Assembly: GCF_001025215.1 (NCBI RefSeq)
Contig: NZ_AP012330.1
Coordinates: forward strand, 1,736,001-1,800,000
Direction of reading: 5' to 3'
DNA from: Bifidobacterium pseudocatenulatum DSM 20438 = JCM 1200 = LMG 10505
Lineage (GTDB): Bacteria > Actinomycetota > Actinomycetes > Actinomycetales > Bifidobacteriaceae
DNA: 64,000 bases
Shown here: positions 9,033 through 19,278 of the stretch, one piece after another
How positions within the stretch are numbered: the stretch's first letter is position 1
Layout of the letters: the number at the start of each line of letters is the position of its first letter
Made by a program: the position numbers and the translations under genes
Notes under the pieces: model-generated
Told to the model about the DNA's origin: nothing
Seen by the model: only the letters and a program-made list of their open reading frames with translations
Database searches by the model: none

Positions 9033-12000
9033 CTAGTCGTTGTCGGATTGTTCCGGAATTCCGTAGCTCAACTCGGCAAGGATCTCTTCTTCTGTTTTGT
9101 CGGCGGCATTGAGCTGTCGATCGCCCTCAATGGGTTCACTCAGATAGTAGAGGCAGGCGTCGATAGCGGTGAGCGGTACGCCCTCCATTGCCGACAGCAA
9201 GATACGATACATATCCAACTGTGCTAATTTTTTCTGAATTTCCTCTTTTTTGCGAGGTTTTTTTCCAGTTTTCCAATCGACAATAGTATATTGTTTCGAC
9301 CGATCCGCCCCATCGAGACCCCCGAAGAACACCGCGTCGAGCTTGCCGTTGACGATGGTGCCCAATTGCGGCACGTTGACGACGATTTGCCGTTCCGCCC
9401 ACGCGGGCTTGCGCCGTGCCCATGTCGACGTTGCGAGACGCTGTTGCCAATCGAATATCCCGTTATTGTCTGCCCCATTATCGTCTTGATTGTCTTGCGA
9501 TTGCGCCGCATTGTTGCGTCGCAGCTCGGCAAGCATCGCCAATCGCGATTCAGCTACGCGAGTACCGCCATTGCCGCTCGCGCCAACGCCAATGCCGGCA
9601 TCATTCGCATCGGCCATGATGAACCGTTCCGCCCAAGCATGGAACTGCGTGCCCAGTTGCGCGGCCGGAGACGCTACGTTCGGTATCGGACGCACCAGCC
9701 CACGCCAGTAAGTGCGGGCGCCACGCTCGTCCATCATGCCTGCGCGCGCCTGCAGCGAGGTGACGTTCTGACGACCGGACGCAAGAATCCTCTCGCCCTT
9801 CGCACGCACCGCGCTGTCGAACGCATCCTGCGACGCCTCTCCAAGCATGTCAGGCATGAGATTGCTGTCGGCCACCAGCAATTGCGCGCATCGCAGCAGC
9901 GAAGCACCCGTATTTTCGCAACGCCCAGCACCTTCGCCACCGACAGGCTCGCCAACTTGCCCGCCGGCCCGTTCGCCAGCCCGCCCATCAGTCTGCCCGC
10001 CAGCATTGTTCATCGCCGAATCCACCTGCAACGCAGACAAACGCAACGTCTGCAGGGTCTCATCGCTCAACTCGCACGGCCATGGCAGGAACTGGTTGCC
10101 TTCCGACGGCTCGAGCGGCGCATTCCAAGCGTCGCCGACCACCGCATCTTCAAAATCGCGGGCATGCTCGCCCACAAAAAATCCATCCGGCAACGGCGCA
10201 TCGATCGAATGCAGACTGGTCATGCCGTTTTCGGAGGAATCGACATCCTCAACTTCCGCAATATCGGCCAGGTTGCTCGGCTCAGCCGCTCTGGAAACGA
10301 TATTGAGCATGGAATCGCGCACTTCCACTAGGAAATTCGACGGTTTGGACACACGTTTGCGATCGCCCACGGCACGCGGATCACGGCTTTCCGCATTCGT
10401 TGCGCTGCAGGTGAGCAGCGCCTCATGACGGGCGCGAGTCAACGCCACATACGCGAGGCGACGCTCGTCGGCATGCAACCGACGGCCATACTCCTCGATT
10501 TGCGTCAAATACAGTCCGTCCGGATCAATACCTTCCATGTCATCGACGCTCATATTCCGCAAGGTGCCGAACACTTCGTCGTCAATGATTTCCGCATCCT
10601 CCAGCATTTCCAACGCTTCCAACGGATTTCCACCCACAAGCGCGTCATGGGGGAATCGCGGCAGAATATCGGCGTCCACACGCACCGGAACCGGCACCGC
10701 AGCAGGATCGGTCAGCCACGTTTTGGCGGTCTCATGATATTCGGGCGGCGTCCACACGCCATCCTGGAAACCGTTGAGATGCTCTTCATCAACGACCACA
10801 CGCAGATCGCTGCCCTTGTTGGTGGGGAATCCGCCATCGGTCATGCCGACCACGGCCACGGCATCCCATTCAAGGCCCTTCGACTGGTGTACGGTCATCA
10901 GCACCACGTCGACAGGCACATCGGGAGCCACCGCGTGCTCCTCGCGTGCGTCGCGCAGCGAATCCGCCCATGAGATGAACGCGCGCAGGCTCGGCGTTCC
11001 CTGCGACGCGATCTCCTGCATATACGTGTCGACGAGCTTCAGCAACGCATCGATCGGCGATTTGGCGAGCGCCACCCGGGATGCGGCGAGCGTGGCATCG
11101 GCCTGACCGCCGCGCATATGCTCGGCCAGCTGCATGTCGATATCGAGATTCAATGCGACGATGGCCTCACGAACCACTTCCGGCAACGGGTGGCCAAGCA
11201 TGCGCTGCACCTGACGGATCGCATCCGCGGCGCGAAGCACTTCCTTCGTCCCCTCACGACTCACCCTGCCGTCAATGAGTTCCGCGAGATCGTCACGCAA
11301 CATGAGGTCCACAAGGAAAACCGCATTCGGCACTTGATCTCGATATTCACGTACGATGGCACGGATTTCAGCATCGGAAGGACCCGACTTGGGAGTTACT
11401 CCATAAATTCCCAGATTTTCCGGTTTTTCTTCCTTGTTGGATTGCTCCTGCACGATTCCAGCTGAAACAAGCGCACGATACCGGCACATCGTGTTCACCT
11501 GTTCCGCGGTATCGGCGAGCGCCTGCAGATCGTTGGCGCTGATGGAGAATCGCGGCGTGGCCAGCAATCGCATAAGCGCCGCACTGTCGGTATGATCGCT
11601 GACGACGCGTAGCAAAGCGAACACGTCCTGCACCGCCGGGCGTTCCAGCAACGCCGACCGCCCCACTACCAGCGTGGTCAGGCCTGCGCGTTCGAGCGCT
11701 TCCGCGAATTGCGACATGATTCCTTTGGAACGGAACAGCACCGCCACGTGCGGACGATTGTCTTTCATGCCATTGTCGAGGTCGCGCGAGGAAGGCGTGT
11801 GCAGGGCGATCGCATGTTTGGCGAAGCGCACGACCGCGTCGACCTCCTGCCCGAACGTGTCGAACGCAAGCACGCCCACCGTTCCTTCGGGGGCTTCGTC
11901 GGTATTGACGAGCGCCGGAACGTCGACTTCGCGCATCAGCGAGCTGCTGAGGCGTCTGGCAGGCAAGCGGAGCGGTTTGGTGAGATTGTTCGCCGCTTCG

Positions 12001-13166
12001 AGCACCATGCGTGAGTTGCGCCGCGTCACGGTCAATGCGAATGGCCTGCTGGTGGCGTCCATGCCGAAATCGTGTTGCAGCATGCGGAATGCGCCAGGAC
12101 TCGCCCCTCGCCATGCGTAGATCGATTGGAAGGGGTCGCCGACCGCGCTGACCGCGCTGCGATGCGTGTCGTCAGCGTGGAACAGCGCGCTCAGCAGTGC
12201 CGCCTGCGTGGTGGACGTGTCTTGGTATTCGTCGAGGAGCACATGCGAATAGCGTTTGCGGTAGGCCGCTCCGATGGACGGGAATCGGGAGACAAGCTGG
12301 AATGCCGCGATGGTGAAATCGCTGAATTCCGCCATATTGCAGGCGCGTTTTTCGGCATGATAGTCAAGCACAAGATCGAGCAGCAGGTCGCGTTGCTTGG
12401 CGACGAATGCGAGTTGCGCGCTGTTGAACACGCACATGTCGTGCCCGAGTTCGCGGTATTTCTCCAGTTTCTTTTCGTAGTCCGCGTCGGAATCCTTTTT
12501 CAGTCGTTTCGGCAGCTTTGGCGATTTCGGCTCTTCCGTTGGCACGGTTTCGCCGTCAAGCGCCTTGGCGATCTGTTCGACGAACGCCTCATCCCAGTCG
12601 CGCACGCGTTGCACGGCTTCGTCGAAGCTGGTGCAGTCGCCGCCGATCATGGCGCCGGAAATGGCGTTGGACAGGGCGAACACGTTGCCCGCTATGGTGT
12701 TGAACGATTTCAGATCGCCGTCGAACGCCATAAGATCATCCATATGCCTGTCAAGCACGGTGTGGATGAGCTGCATGGCACCTGCTTCGCTCAATGGCTG
12801 CGTGTTCTGGTCAAAGCCGACAAGCAGTCCATATTGGCGCACGATGGATTGGAAGAAAGCGTCGTACGTGGAGACTTCCGGTTTGAGGAACGTCATGTTC
12901 GCTGATTTCAGGCCGCGTTCGCGCTGGTCGCGAGTCACGGCCGCAGACACTCGAGACAATAGTTCCGAGGCCGCTTTGCGCGTGAAGGTCAGTCCGAGGA
13001 TCTTTTCGGGGCTCACCCCCTGTTCGATCAGCGTGATGATGCGTCTGGTCATCGTGTAGGTTTTGCCGGATCCAGCGCCGGCCACCACCACCACATCCGC
13101 ATACGAGGGCGCTTGGACGACGGCAGCCTGCTCAGGACTGTCGGTGAACTTCATGGTTCCGCTCAT
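9033..13166 (-). CDS. adnB: UvrD/RecB-type helicase-nuclease, AdnB-like
   Basis: Second subunit of an AdnAB-type double-strand-break resection machine, 1377 residues. The N-terminal UvrD motor has Walker A GAGSGKT near residue 30 and Walker B DEYQDTS near residue 311; the C-terminus holds a RecB-family nuclease with LGTQFHAWAER and DWKTGKKP (about 1296). A low-complexity Gly/Glu stretch (GRAGERAGGQVGEPVGGEG) lies before the nuclease. Its ATG overlaps the adnA stop as ATGA and has AAAGGAGAA upstream, so the two are co-translated. Naming follows mycobacteria, where the first gene is adnA and the second, with the full motor, is adnB. Confidence 0.87.
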   Translation of the reverse strand: MSGTMKFTDSPEQAAVVQAPSYADVVVVAGAGSGKTYTMTRRIITLIEQGVSPEKILGLTFTRKAASELLSRVSAAVTRDQRERGLKSANMTFLKPEVSTYDAFFQSIVRQYGLLVGFDQNTQPLSEAGAMQLIHTVLDRHMDDLMAFDGDLKSFNTIAGNVFALSNAISGAMIGGDCTSFDEAVQRVRDWDEAFVEQIAKALDGETVPTEEPKSPKLPKRLKKDSDADYEKKLEKYRELGHDMCVFNSAQLAFVAKQRDLLLDLVLDYHAEKRACNMAEFSDFTIAAFQLVSRFPSIGAAYRKRYSHVLLDEYQDTSTTQAALLSALFHADDTHRSAVSAVGDPFQSIYAWRGASPGAFRMLQHDFGMDATSRPFALTVTRRNSRMVLEAANNLTKPLRLPARRLSSSLMREVDVPALVNTDEAPEGTVGVLAFDTFGQEVDAVVRFAKHAIALHTPSSRDLDNGMKDNRPHVAVLFRSKGIMSQFAEALERAGLTTLVVGRSALLERPAVQDVFALLRVVSDHTDSAALMRLLATPRFSISANDLQALADTAEQVNTMCRYRALVSAGIVQEQSNKEEKPENLGIYGVTPKSGPSDAEIRAIVREYRDQVPNAVFLVDLMLRDDLAELIDGRVSREGTKEVLRAADAIRQVQRMLGHPLPEVVREAIVALNLDIDMQLAEHMRGGQADATLAASRVALAKSPIDALLKLVDTYMQEIASQGTPSLRAFISWADSLRDAREEHAVAPDVPVDVVLMTVHQSKGLEWDAVAVVGMTDGGFPTNKGSDLRVVVDEEHLNGFQDGVWTPPEYHETAKTWLTDPAAVPVPVRVDADILPRFPHDALVGGNPLEALEMLEDAEIIDDEVFGTLRNMSVDDMEGIDPDGLYLTQIEEYGRRLHADERRLAYVALTRARHEALLTCSATNAESRDPRAVGDRKRVSKPSNFLVEVRDSMLNIVSRAAEPSNLADIAEVEDVDSSENGMTSLHSIDAPLPDGFFVGEHARDFEDAVVGDAWNAPLEPSEGNQFLPWPCELSDETLQTLRLSALQVDSAMNNAGGQTDGRAGERAGGQVGEPVGGEGAGRCENTGASLLRCAQLLVADSNLMPDMLGEASQDAFDSAVRAKGERILASGRQNVTSLQARAGMMDERGARTYWRGLVRPIPNVASPAAQLGTQFHAWAERFIMADANDAGIGVGASGNGGTRVAESRLAMLAELRRNNAAQSQDNQDDNGADNNGIFDWQQRLATSTWARRKPAWAERQIVVNVPQLGTIVNGKLDAVFFGGLDGADRSKQYTIVDWKTGKKPRKKEEIQKKLAQLDMYRILLSAMEGVPLTAIDACLYYLSEPIEGDRQLNAADKTEEEILAELSYGIPEQSDND

Positions 13167-16100
13167 GCCGTTCTCCTTTCGAATACGGTGTTCTGTTCGC
13201 CCGCACAGGCCGGGCAGATCGTAGTGTTTCTGCAGTATCTCACATGTTCCGTCGTCGGTCTTGCGGTGATTTCGTTCGCCCTGCTGGCCGCGGCCGCATA
13301 GAAGACCCTCGCGATCATGGTGAGGGACCATACCGCCATCGTGCCGCGTAAGCCAAGGAACTCATTCCAATGCTCGTCGCTCACTTCCAACGGAGGAAGC
13401 ATGTCATCGAGTCCGTCGTGGAAATCCTTGTCGAGTTTTTTGACGTAATAGCGCGGTATGAATTCGCCGGTATTGAGACTTCCATTGGCGAACAGCGCCT
13501 GCTGCATATGCGATTCGGCGGCGGTGTCGCCATACGGCGCAGGGTATGCGTGCTTGGCTACATGGAATAGCGCGCTTTGCGTGATGTTCGGCGCGTTCGC
13601 CACCGCCTGCGCCCCGCGCATGCCGCTTTCCTCGGGGAATACGAGTCCCAGCTGATAGCAGACGAGCTGCAGATCGTTGAACAGGCCTTCGCCGGTCGGA
13701 CTGACACCGGTTTTGTAGTCGATCAGACGCACCTGCTGCGTGCCATCCGCCATTTCACGCCGTTCCAAACGGTCGATCCTGCCGGTCAAACGCACGGTGA
13801 GATACTCGCTCATGCCGGTTTCCGGCCATCCTCCGACCAACGCTCCCATAATGGCGATCAATTCGTTCCGTGAAATCGCGTGAACGCCGTCCATCGCATT
13901 GTAGGCGTCGAGAATATCGTCGAAATCGAATTTTGCGGTAAATTTCAGCTCAGGTTCGGCTTTCGTAAGTTTTCCAACGCTGAATGCATCATTATTTTTA
14001 ATCGGATAATCACCATGATTCGATTGCACGAAATACGTGGCGATGTTACGCAACGCCTCCTGCGCCTGCTCATCTTTCTTCAACGCCTGATACCGTTGCG
14101 CGGGATCGGCAATGGCGTTGAAATCGCCGCATAGACGCTTGTATTCGGCATACATCCATTCGGTGATCGCATTGATATTGTCCACGTCGCTGATGGCGGT
14201 ATGGTGTTCCGGCATATCAAGTCCGGCTTCGGTGGCCTGTTGCGCCACCTTGTGGATCAGCGAGCCGAAACTCGTGGCGACGCTGCCCATGCGCGGGCCG
14301 GAGAAGCGGTTTTCCAACATCCAACACACCGGGCACGCCCACAGATTGTCTACCGCAGAAGGAGACAAAGTCACCACGTCGGATCGCCGCGATTTACCGT
14401 TTCGGCCCGACGTCGAGCTTTCCGACGTGTCGCTCATGCCCGTCCGCATGACGGCCGCGATCTTCCGCATGGTGGCCTCGACCGTCTCCCCCATAAACGG
14501 CCAACGGTCAGGGTCGGCCGCCGTAACACCATGCGAAGCCAGCAATGCCAACGCTTCCGCGGCATCACGCGCCTTCGGGCTGTCCTCAGGTTCCGACGCA
14601 AGCACGCTTCGGGCGGCCGCGACCAGACCACGGGGATCGGTTTCCAGCCCCGCGTAATCGCCTTGGCCGCCGACCGACGCATATTCTCGCCGTTCCATAT
14701 CGGCGTCGCGATCGCGGTCGAAGCACTCCGGCATATATCCGTATAGAAAATCCGAAGGCACATTGTCGTCATTCAGCACGGCGCTCACCACCACACGCTC
14801 GCTGGCACGGGTCAACGCCACCAACAGGCTCTTCTGCTCGGAGGCGAGCACCGACGCCAGTTGCGCGTCCTGCCTGCCCGCCGGAGTGACGATCGTGTCG
14901 GACAATACGCCGTGCAGCATCACATCGGCCAGTTCCTCACCGCCGAACAACGTGTTGCGTGGTGTGAGATTCGGCCACTGCCCCTGCTGCAAAGCCGGCA
15001 GAAAAACCAGATTCCAGCGCTTTCCCGCCGCTCCTGCGGGAGTCGTCAGGGTCACCGCCTGATCAATGGGCGCGGTATGCGCCAGCGAATCCGCCTCAAT
15101 GGTCAGCAAACGCACCTGTTCGATGAACGCCTCGATGGTGTGTACCGCGAATTCCCCGCTTGACTCGCCGCCTGAAGCATAGTTGAACAAACGCATCGCC
15201 GCGTCAAGCCGATCATTCGCGGCACGGCCGGCAGCCGAATGCTCCAGCGCCACACGCTGCCAGACTTCCGCCTTGCCGCAGGCCCTCCATGCGCAATCCA
15301 ACACATATTGCGGTTCACGCGAAACCAGTTTGGCTTCCGACTCGCATGTTTTGTCAAGAACCTTCCACAATGATGCGAACGCCTTGATCTGCGGATCCGC
15401 GCCCAGCACGGAGGCGATCGCATCGACCACGCGATCGGTATTGCCCTCCATAAGAAGCACGTACAGCGCTTCCATACTCAGCGCGAAATCGCCTTCATGC
15501 TCGTCTTCATGCTCACTATCATGCTCGCCATCGGCGCGAATCGCATGATAGTCCGTCATATAATCGCGCCAGTCTTCCATCAAACGAGGGAGCAACGCCT
15601 GTTGTTCGACGGCAGCGTCCGCCGCATCCTCATCATCTTCGAAATCATCTTCAAAGTAATCTTCGAAATCATCTTCGTCGTATTCTTCGGCAGCATCCTC
15701 ATCATGGTTCGCAGCCTTGCTTTCCACAATCGAAGCGAGCGAAACCAACGCGTTCATCGCGGATTCGATGGATGCGAGACGGGCCGGACGCCCCTCATGC
15801 CGTTGATCACCACCGACCGTAATCAGCGGAGATCCCATAATCAGCGCCACGCGCGAACGAATATAGGATCCGGCGGTCTGCAGGTCCATGGTCGAAGCCG
15901 CGATCGTCTGGTTTTTCAATTCGGCCAACTCGATCAACGCGAACAGACCCTGCACGAACGGCTCATCCTTCAACGGCCGGGTCACGCTGGAATAGCGCAC
16001 GGGAACGCCGTCAGCGCGCAACCGCTCGCCGAATGCGCGCACGGTGGCATTGTCGTGCGCGATCACGGCCATGTCGTTCCATACACGGGAACGTTGCAAA

Positions 16101-17335
16101 TGCTCAGTTTTGATCTTCCACACCACGTCGTCGAGCTCTTCGGAAGAGGAACGGTACAAGGCCGTTTCCACACTGCCGTCGGCCGGCGTGACACGAGCGC
16201 CCGTATCGTCGGCCGGCAACGTTTCGATGGGCATCGCGCCTGGCATATCGCTCATTTTGCCGGGACGATCGGGCAGAGGCACGTCCGTCGACTCCGTGCT
16301 TGCGATCGACAGGCTCACTCGCGTCGCGACAAGCGTGCGATAGTCGCCATGCACGCCTTGCTGGTTCGACACGGTTTGCGCGGTATCGCCTTCGTGCGCC
16401 GTTTGCAGACCTTCGATGCGTTCAAGCCTCGCTCCCATGCGCGTCTGCGCCTGGTTGAACAGATATTCCGGATATGATCCTCGGAACGTCTGCACGGCTT
16501 CGTCGGGATTGCCAACCAACAGCAGGCGCACCCCGCGTTCATGCAGGGCTTCAAGCAGTGCGAAACCAGCCAACGTCGTATCTTGAAAATCGTCGACGAT
16601 CAGCATGTTCGCAATATCGGCTTCCTGTATGCCAGACACGGCTTCGGTGGCGTCGATCATCAGCTGCGACGCGTCGAGACGATATTCGCCAGGATAAGAC
16701 GAACGGATCGCCTCATTGTATTCCTCACGCAAGGCGAAGGCGAGACGCCATTGAGTGCGCAGGCGTTCGCGACGTTCGTCAAGCATGCCGTCCCTGCTGG
16801 CCGCACGGGCGATCAGCATGTCTTCGAACTGCGGTTTCGCGCCAATCTCGTTCATGCGTGCGAGCATGTCGCGCAATTGGTTGGCGAATGCGTCGGTGGA
16901 ATCGTCGGCCACCAGTCCTGACCATTCGGAAACCGCGAAATAGGTGCGCAGCAGATCGCAGGTGGCGCAATCGTCGCCATGTTGCCTATGCTCCACATGC
17001 GAAGCTAGTACCTTGCGGATGATCACATCCTGTTCCGCACCGTTCAACAGTTTCGGCAACGGTTCGCCTTGACTTGATCTCACGGCCGTCAGCAGACGGA
17101 ATGCGACGGCAGGCAACGTAGTGACCGGTCGCGCCTGCGACACGGCCGACAATTCGCGGATCGCCCGATCGCCCAACGCATCGGCGATCTGCCTGCCAGA
17201 CACCGTCATCACGGCATTCCCGTCACCATACCGCCTCATTGCGGCAACCAGCATGCCCAGCGCAAACTCGGTTTTTCCACTGCTCGGCGCGCCCGCAACC
17301 AACGTGACGCGGTCAAGGTCTTCCAAATTCATCAT
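13163..17335 (-). CDS. adnA: UvrD-like helicase-nuclease, AdnA-like
   Basis: First subunit of the AdnAB-type repair complex, about 1390 residues. Walker A is GAPSSGKT (15-22) and Walker B IVDDFQDTT (about 243). A RecB-type nuclease follows with RLIDYKTG (about 1205). Cysteines in WACPVCW (about 1000) and YCRNTTICPAC (about 1370) match the spacing idea of the Fe-S cluster found in AddB/AdnA nucleases. A very acidic insert (about residues 545-580, Asp/Glu in runs) is unusual. GTG 17347 is also in frame, but GGGAGG lies just before the ATGATG pair at 17335/17332, which I prefer. The stop overlaps adnB. Confidence 0.85.
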   Translation of the reverse strand: MMNLEDLDRVTLVAGAPSSGKTEFALGMLVAAMRRYGDGNAVMTVSGRQIADALGDRAIRELSAVSQARPVTTLPAVAFRLLTAVRSSQGEPLPKLLNGAEQDVIIRKVLASHVEHRQHGDDCATCDLLRTYFAVSEWSGLVADDSTDAFANQLRDMLARMNEIGAKPQFEDMLIARAASRDGMLDERRERLRTQWRLAFALREEYNEAIRSSYPGEYRLDASQLMIDATEAVSGIQEADIANMLIVDDFQDTTLAGFALLEALHERGVRLLLVGNPDEAVQTFRGSYPEYLFNQAQTRMGARLERIEGLQTAHEGDTAQTVSNQQGVHGDYRTLVATRVSLSIASTESTDVPLPDRPGKMSDMPGAMPIETLPADDTGARVTPADGSVETALYRSSSEELDDVVWKIKTEHLQRSRVWNDMAVIAHDNATVRAFGERLRADGVPVRYSSVTRPLKDEPFVQGLFALIELAELKNQTIAASTMDLQTAGSYIRSRVALIMGSPLITVGGDQRHEGRPARLASIESAMNALVSLASIVESKAANHDEDAAEEYDEDDFEDYFEDDFEDDEDAADAAVEQQALLPRLMEDWRDYMTDYHAIRADGEHDSEHEDEHEGDFALSMEALYVLLMEGNTDRVVDAIASVLGADPQIKAFASLWKVLDKTCESEAKLVSREPQYVLDCAWRACGKAEVWQRVALEHSAAGRAANDRLDAAMRLFNYASGGESSGEFAVHTIEAFIEQVRLLTIEADSLAHTAPIDQAVTLTTPAGAAGKRWNLVFLPALQQGQWPNLTPRNTLFGGEELADVMLHGVLSDTIVTPAGRQDAQLASVLASEQKSLLVALTRASERVVVSAVLNDDNVPSDFLYGYMPECFDRDRDADMERREYASVGGQGDYAGLETDPRGLVAAARSVLASEPEDSPKARDAAEALALLASHGVTAADPDRWPFMGETVEATMRKIAAVMRTGMSDTSESSTSGRNGKSRRSDVVTLSPSAVDNLWACPVCWMLENRFSGPRMGSVATSFGSLIHKVAQQATEAGLDMPEHHTAISDVDNINAITEWMYAEYKRLCGDFNAIADPAQRYQALKKDEQAQEALRNIATYFVQSNHGDYPIKNNDAFSVGKLTKAEPELKFTAKFDFDDILDAYNAMDGVHAISRNELIAIMGALVGGWPETGMSEYLTVRLTGRIDRLERREMADGTQQVRLIDYKTGVSPTGEGLFNDLQLVCYQLGLVFPEESGMRGAQAVANAPNITQSALFHVAKHAYPAPYGDTAAESHMQQALFANGSLNTGEFIPRYYVKKLDKDFHDGLDDMLPPLEVSDEHWNEFLGLRGTMAVWSLTMIARVFYAAAASRANEITARPTTEHVRYCRNTTICPACAGEQNTVFERRTA

Positions 17336-17347
17336 GCCTCCCAACAC

Positions 17348-17745
17348 TACTAGTCTCGCCCTCCTTTACCTGACAAATCCGGAACCTGCAAAGTTGTCTC
17401 GAAGCCAACCTTTATCCAACACGATCTGCGGTGCAACCACTCCTTCGTGGCATCTGCAGCAACGCCGACAACACATCAATGGTCATTTCCATTTGAGCCA
17501 GATGCCCGTCATCCAGCAACTGAATGTATGTACCCTCATCGTCGCCACGAAGGCCGTCTCTTAAGGTTCGCACGTTCTTTCTATCACTACGACTTCTATT
17601 ATTCAGCCACAACATGTCTCAGATGCCCGTCTTTGTATATGGACATTTTGACCCCTTGCTGATAGGTTTCTGGGTTGGTCTTCAGTTAGGATAGGATCCA
17701 GAGAGAGCGGCCGAAAAGCATACGCACCACGAGGAAAGAGAGCAT
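17348..17745. other. Gap between adnA and the kinase gene
   Basis: About 400 bp with no recognised gene. It must hold divergent promoters for adnA and the kinase gene. One minus-strand frame (17412-17615) is open and is listed separately as doubtful. Confidence 0.6.
17412..17615 (-). CDS. Doubtful short ORF or gene remnant
   Basis: 67 codons from ATG 17615, or 53 from a GTG at 17573 with GAAAG just upstream. The product is acidic and looks protein-like in the middle (IQLLDDGHLAQMEMTIDVLS) but I recognise no family. It could be the tail of a decayed gene or chance. It sits upstream of adnA on the same strand. Confidence 0.25.
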   Translation of the reverse strand: MLWLNNRSRSDRKNVRTLRDGLRGDDEGTYIQLLDDGHLAQMEMTIDVLSALLQMPRRSGCTADRVG

Positions 17746-19173
17746 ATGGAAGCCATGAACGGCATTCCCCCTCAAATCCCTGGGTATACATTCGCCCAAA
17801 AGTTGGGTTCAGGTTCCGAAGCGAACGTGTATTTGTACCAGCAGCTTTCCCCCAGCCGACAAGTGGCCATCAAGGTCAGCAAGGGAACGCTCGATCCGCG
17901 CGCGGCGTCGCGGTTCCGTTCCGAAGCGAACTTCATGGGCAGGATCTCCTCGCATCCCTACATTCTTTCGGTGTACGAAAGCGGCATCACCGCCACAGGC
18001 AACGGCTACACCGTATTCGAATACGCTCCGGGAGGCAATTACAAGACCTTCCTGGAATCCAACAGGCTCAACGCAGACCAGATGCTCACCGTCGGCATCA
18101 ATCTGGCGAGCGCCCTTTCCACAGCGCACCGCGAAGGCATCATCCACCGCGACATCAAGCCCAGCAATATTCTCATCAACACGCATGGCATGCCCATGCT
18201 TGCCGATTTCGGCATCGCGGGAACGATTTACGGGCGTCCCGGCATCGGCTACACCATCGCGTGGGCTCCGCCGGAAGTGCTTGCGAAGAACGGCGGAGGC
18301 AACGAATCCTCCGATATTTATTCGCTGGGGGCGACGCTGTTCGCCATGCTGACGGGCCAGTCGCCATATGAATACGGCTATTCCGCGGCCCTCGGCTCGA
18401 CCAGGGGCAAAGAACGCGGTGCTCTGCTGAGAAACATCATTCTCACCGATCCGCTCCCTAAGCTCAATAGGCCGGATATTCCCCCGCAAGTGGAGCGGAT
18501 TTTACGCAAGGCGTTGAATAAAGCGCCGGAAGACCGGTATTATTCCGCATATGATTTCGCGCGTGACATGCAGCGTGCGCAGCAGGAATTGTATGGCCAT
18601 GCCACGCCGACCACGGTCGAAGGCGAACCGCCGTTCCCGCAAAATCTGTACGCACAGTCCCAGGCGAACATTCAGGTTTCACCGACCGTCCCAAAGCAGC
18701 GCAGCACTTGGGCCAAGCCTCTTGCGATCGTTGTTTCGGCGGTCGCCGCGATTGCAGCCGTCGAACTGGCGTTCGCGTATGTGATCTTGCCGAATATGGA
18801 TTCGGCTTCCGACAATAGCAGCGTGCAGATCAAGACTCCGGGAACGCACGATCAGGACAACGATTCGCCTGATTCGGCCATCACCACAAGTAGCGTGCCC
18901 AGTGTCGAGAATCTGGCCGGCTCATATTCCGCCGATGGCAGCAGCGTGCAGTTCACATGGGTGAACCCCGACCCTCAGGACGGCGATTCGTACGCATGGT
19001 CGCTGGTAGGCGATGCAGGAGTAGACCCGAACGCCCAAGGAACCACCACCACCGACACGCGCATCAGCATCAAACCCGCCGACGGCTCGCAGACCTGCAT
19101 CCAGGTGAGCCTCATCCGAGCGGACCGGCAGATGTCGCAGAATCCTGCGATCGCGTGCGCGGCCAAACCATAA
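17746..19173 (+). CDS. pkb2: Membrane serine/threonine protein kinase (PFNA kinase)
   Basis: Hanks-type kinase, 475 residues. Kinase domain about 13-270: glycine loop GSGSEANV (21-28), VAIK lysine K43, HRDIKPSN with catalytic D136, ADFG with D154, and APPEV. A membrane helix spans about 325-348 and a roughly 115-residue C-terminal part, with a FN3-like look (VQFTWVNPDPQDG), lies outside the cell. The start ATG has GAGGAAAGAG upstream. It heads the cluster that in bifidobacteria is called PFNA (kinase, FN3, AAA-ATPase, DUF58, transglutaminase, PP2C); the symbol follows the B. longum kinase Pkb2. It likely phosphorylates neighbours and binds FHA partners. Confidence 0.9.
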   Translation: MEAMNGIPPQIPGYTFAQKLGSGSEANVYLYQQLSPSRQVAIKVSKGTLDPRAASRFRSEANFMGRISSHPYILSVYESGITATGNGYTVFEYAPGGNYKTFLESNRLNADQMLTVGINLASALSTAHREGIIHRDIKPSNILINTHGMPMLADFGIAGTIYGRPGIGYTIAWAPPEVLAKNGGGNESSDIYSLGATLFAMLTGQSPYEYGYSAALGSTRGKERGALLRNIILTDPLPKLNRPDIPPQVERILRKALNKAPEDRYYSAYDFARDMQRAQQELYGHATPTTVEGEPPFPQNLYAQSQANIQVSPTVPKQRSTWAKPLAIVVSAVAAIAAVELAFAYVILPNMDSASDNSSVQIKTPGTHDQDNDSPDSAITTSSVPSVENLAGSYSADGSSVQFTWVNPDPQDGDSYAWSLVGDAGVDPNAQGTTTTDTRISIKPADGSQTCIQVSLIRADRQMSQNPAIACAAKP

Positions 19174-19278
19174 GCATCACAGCACTTCCCAACAGGGTCG
19201 GCCGACGGCATTATTCCATCGCAGGCGATGTCCGGAACGAACACAACGACCATCGGAACACTCAAGGAAGAACCGAAA

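Noticed and set aside
17603..17791. Plus/minus frames around the kinase start
   Set aside because: They overlap the kinase SD and have no coding bias I can see.
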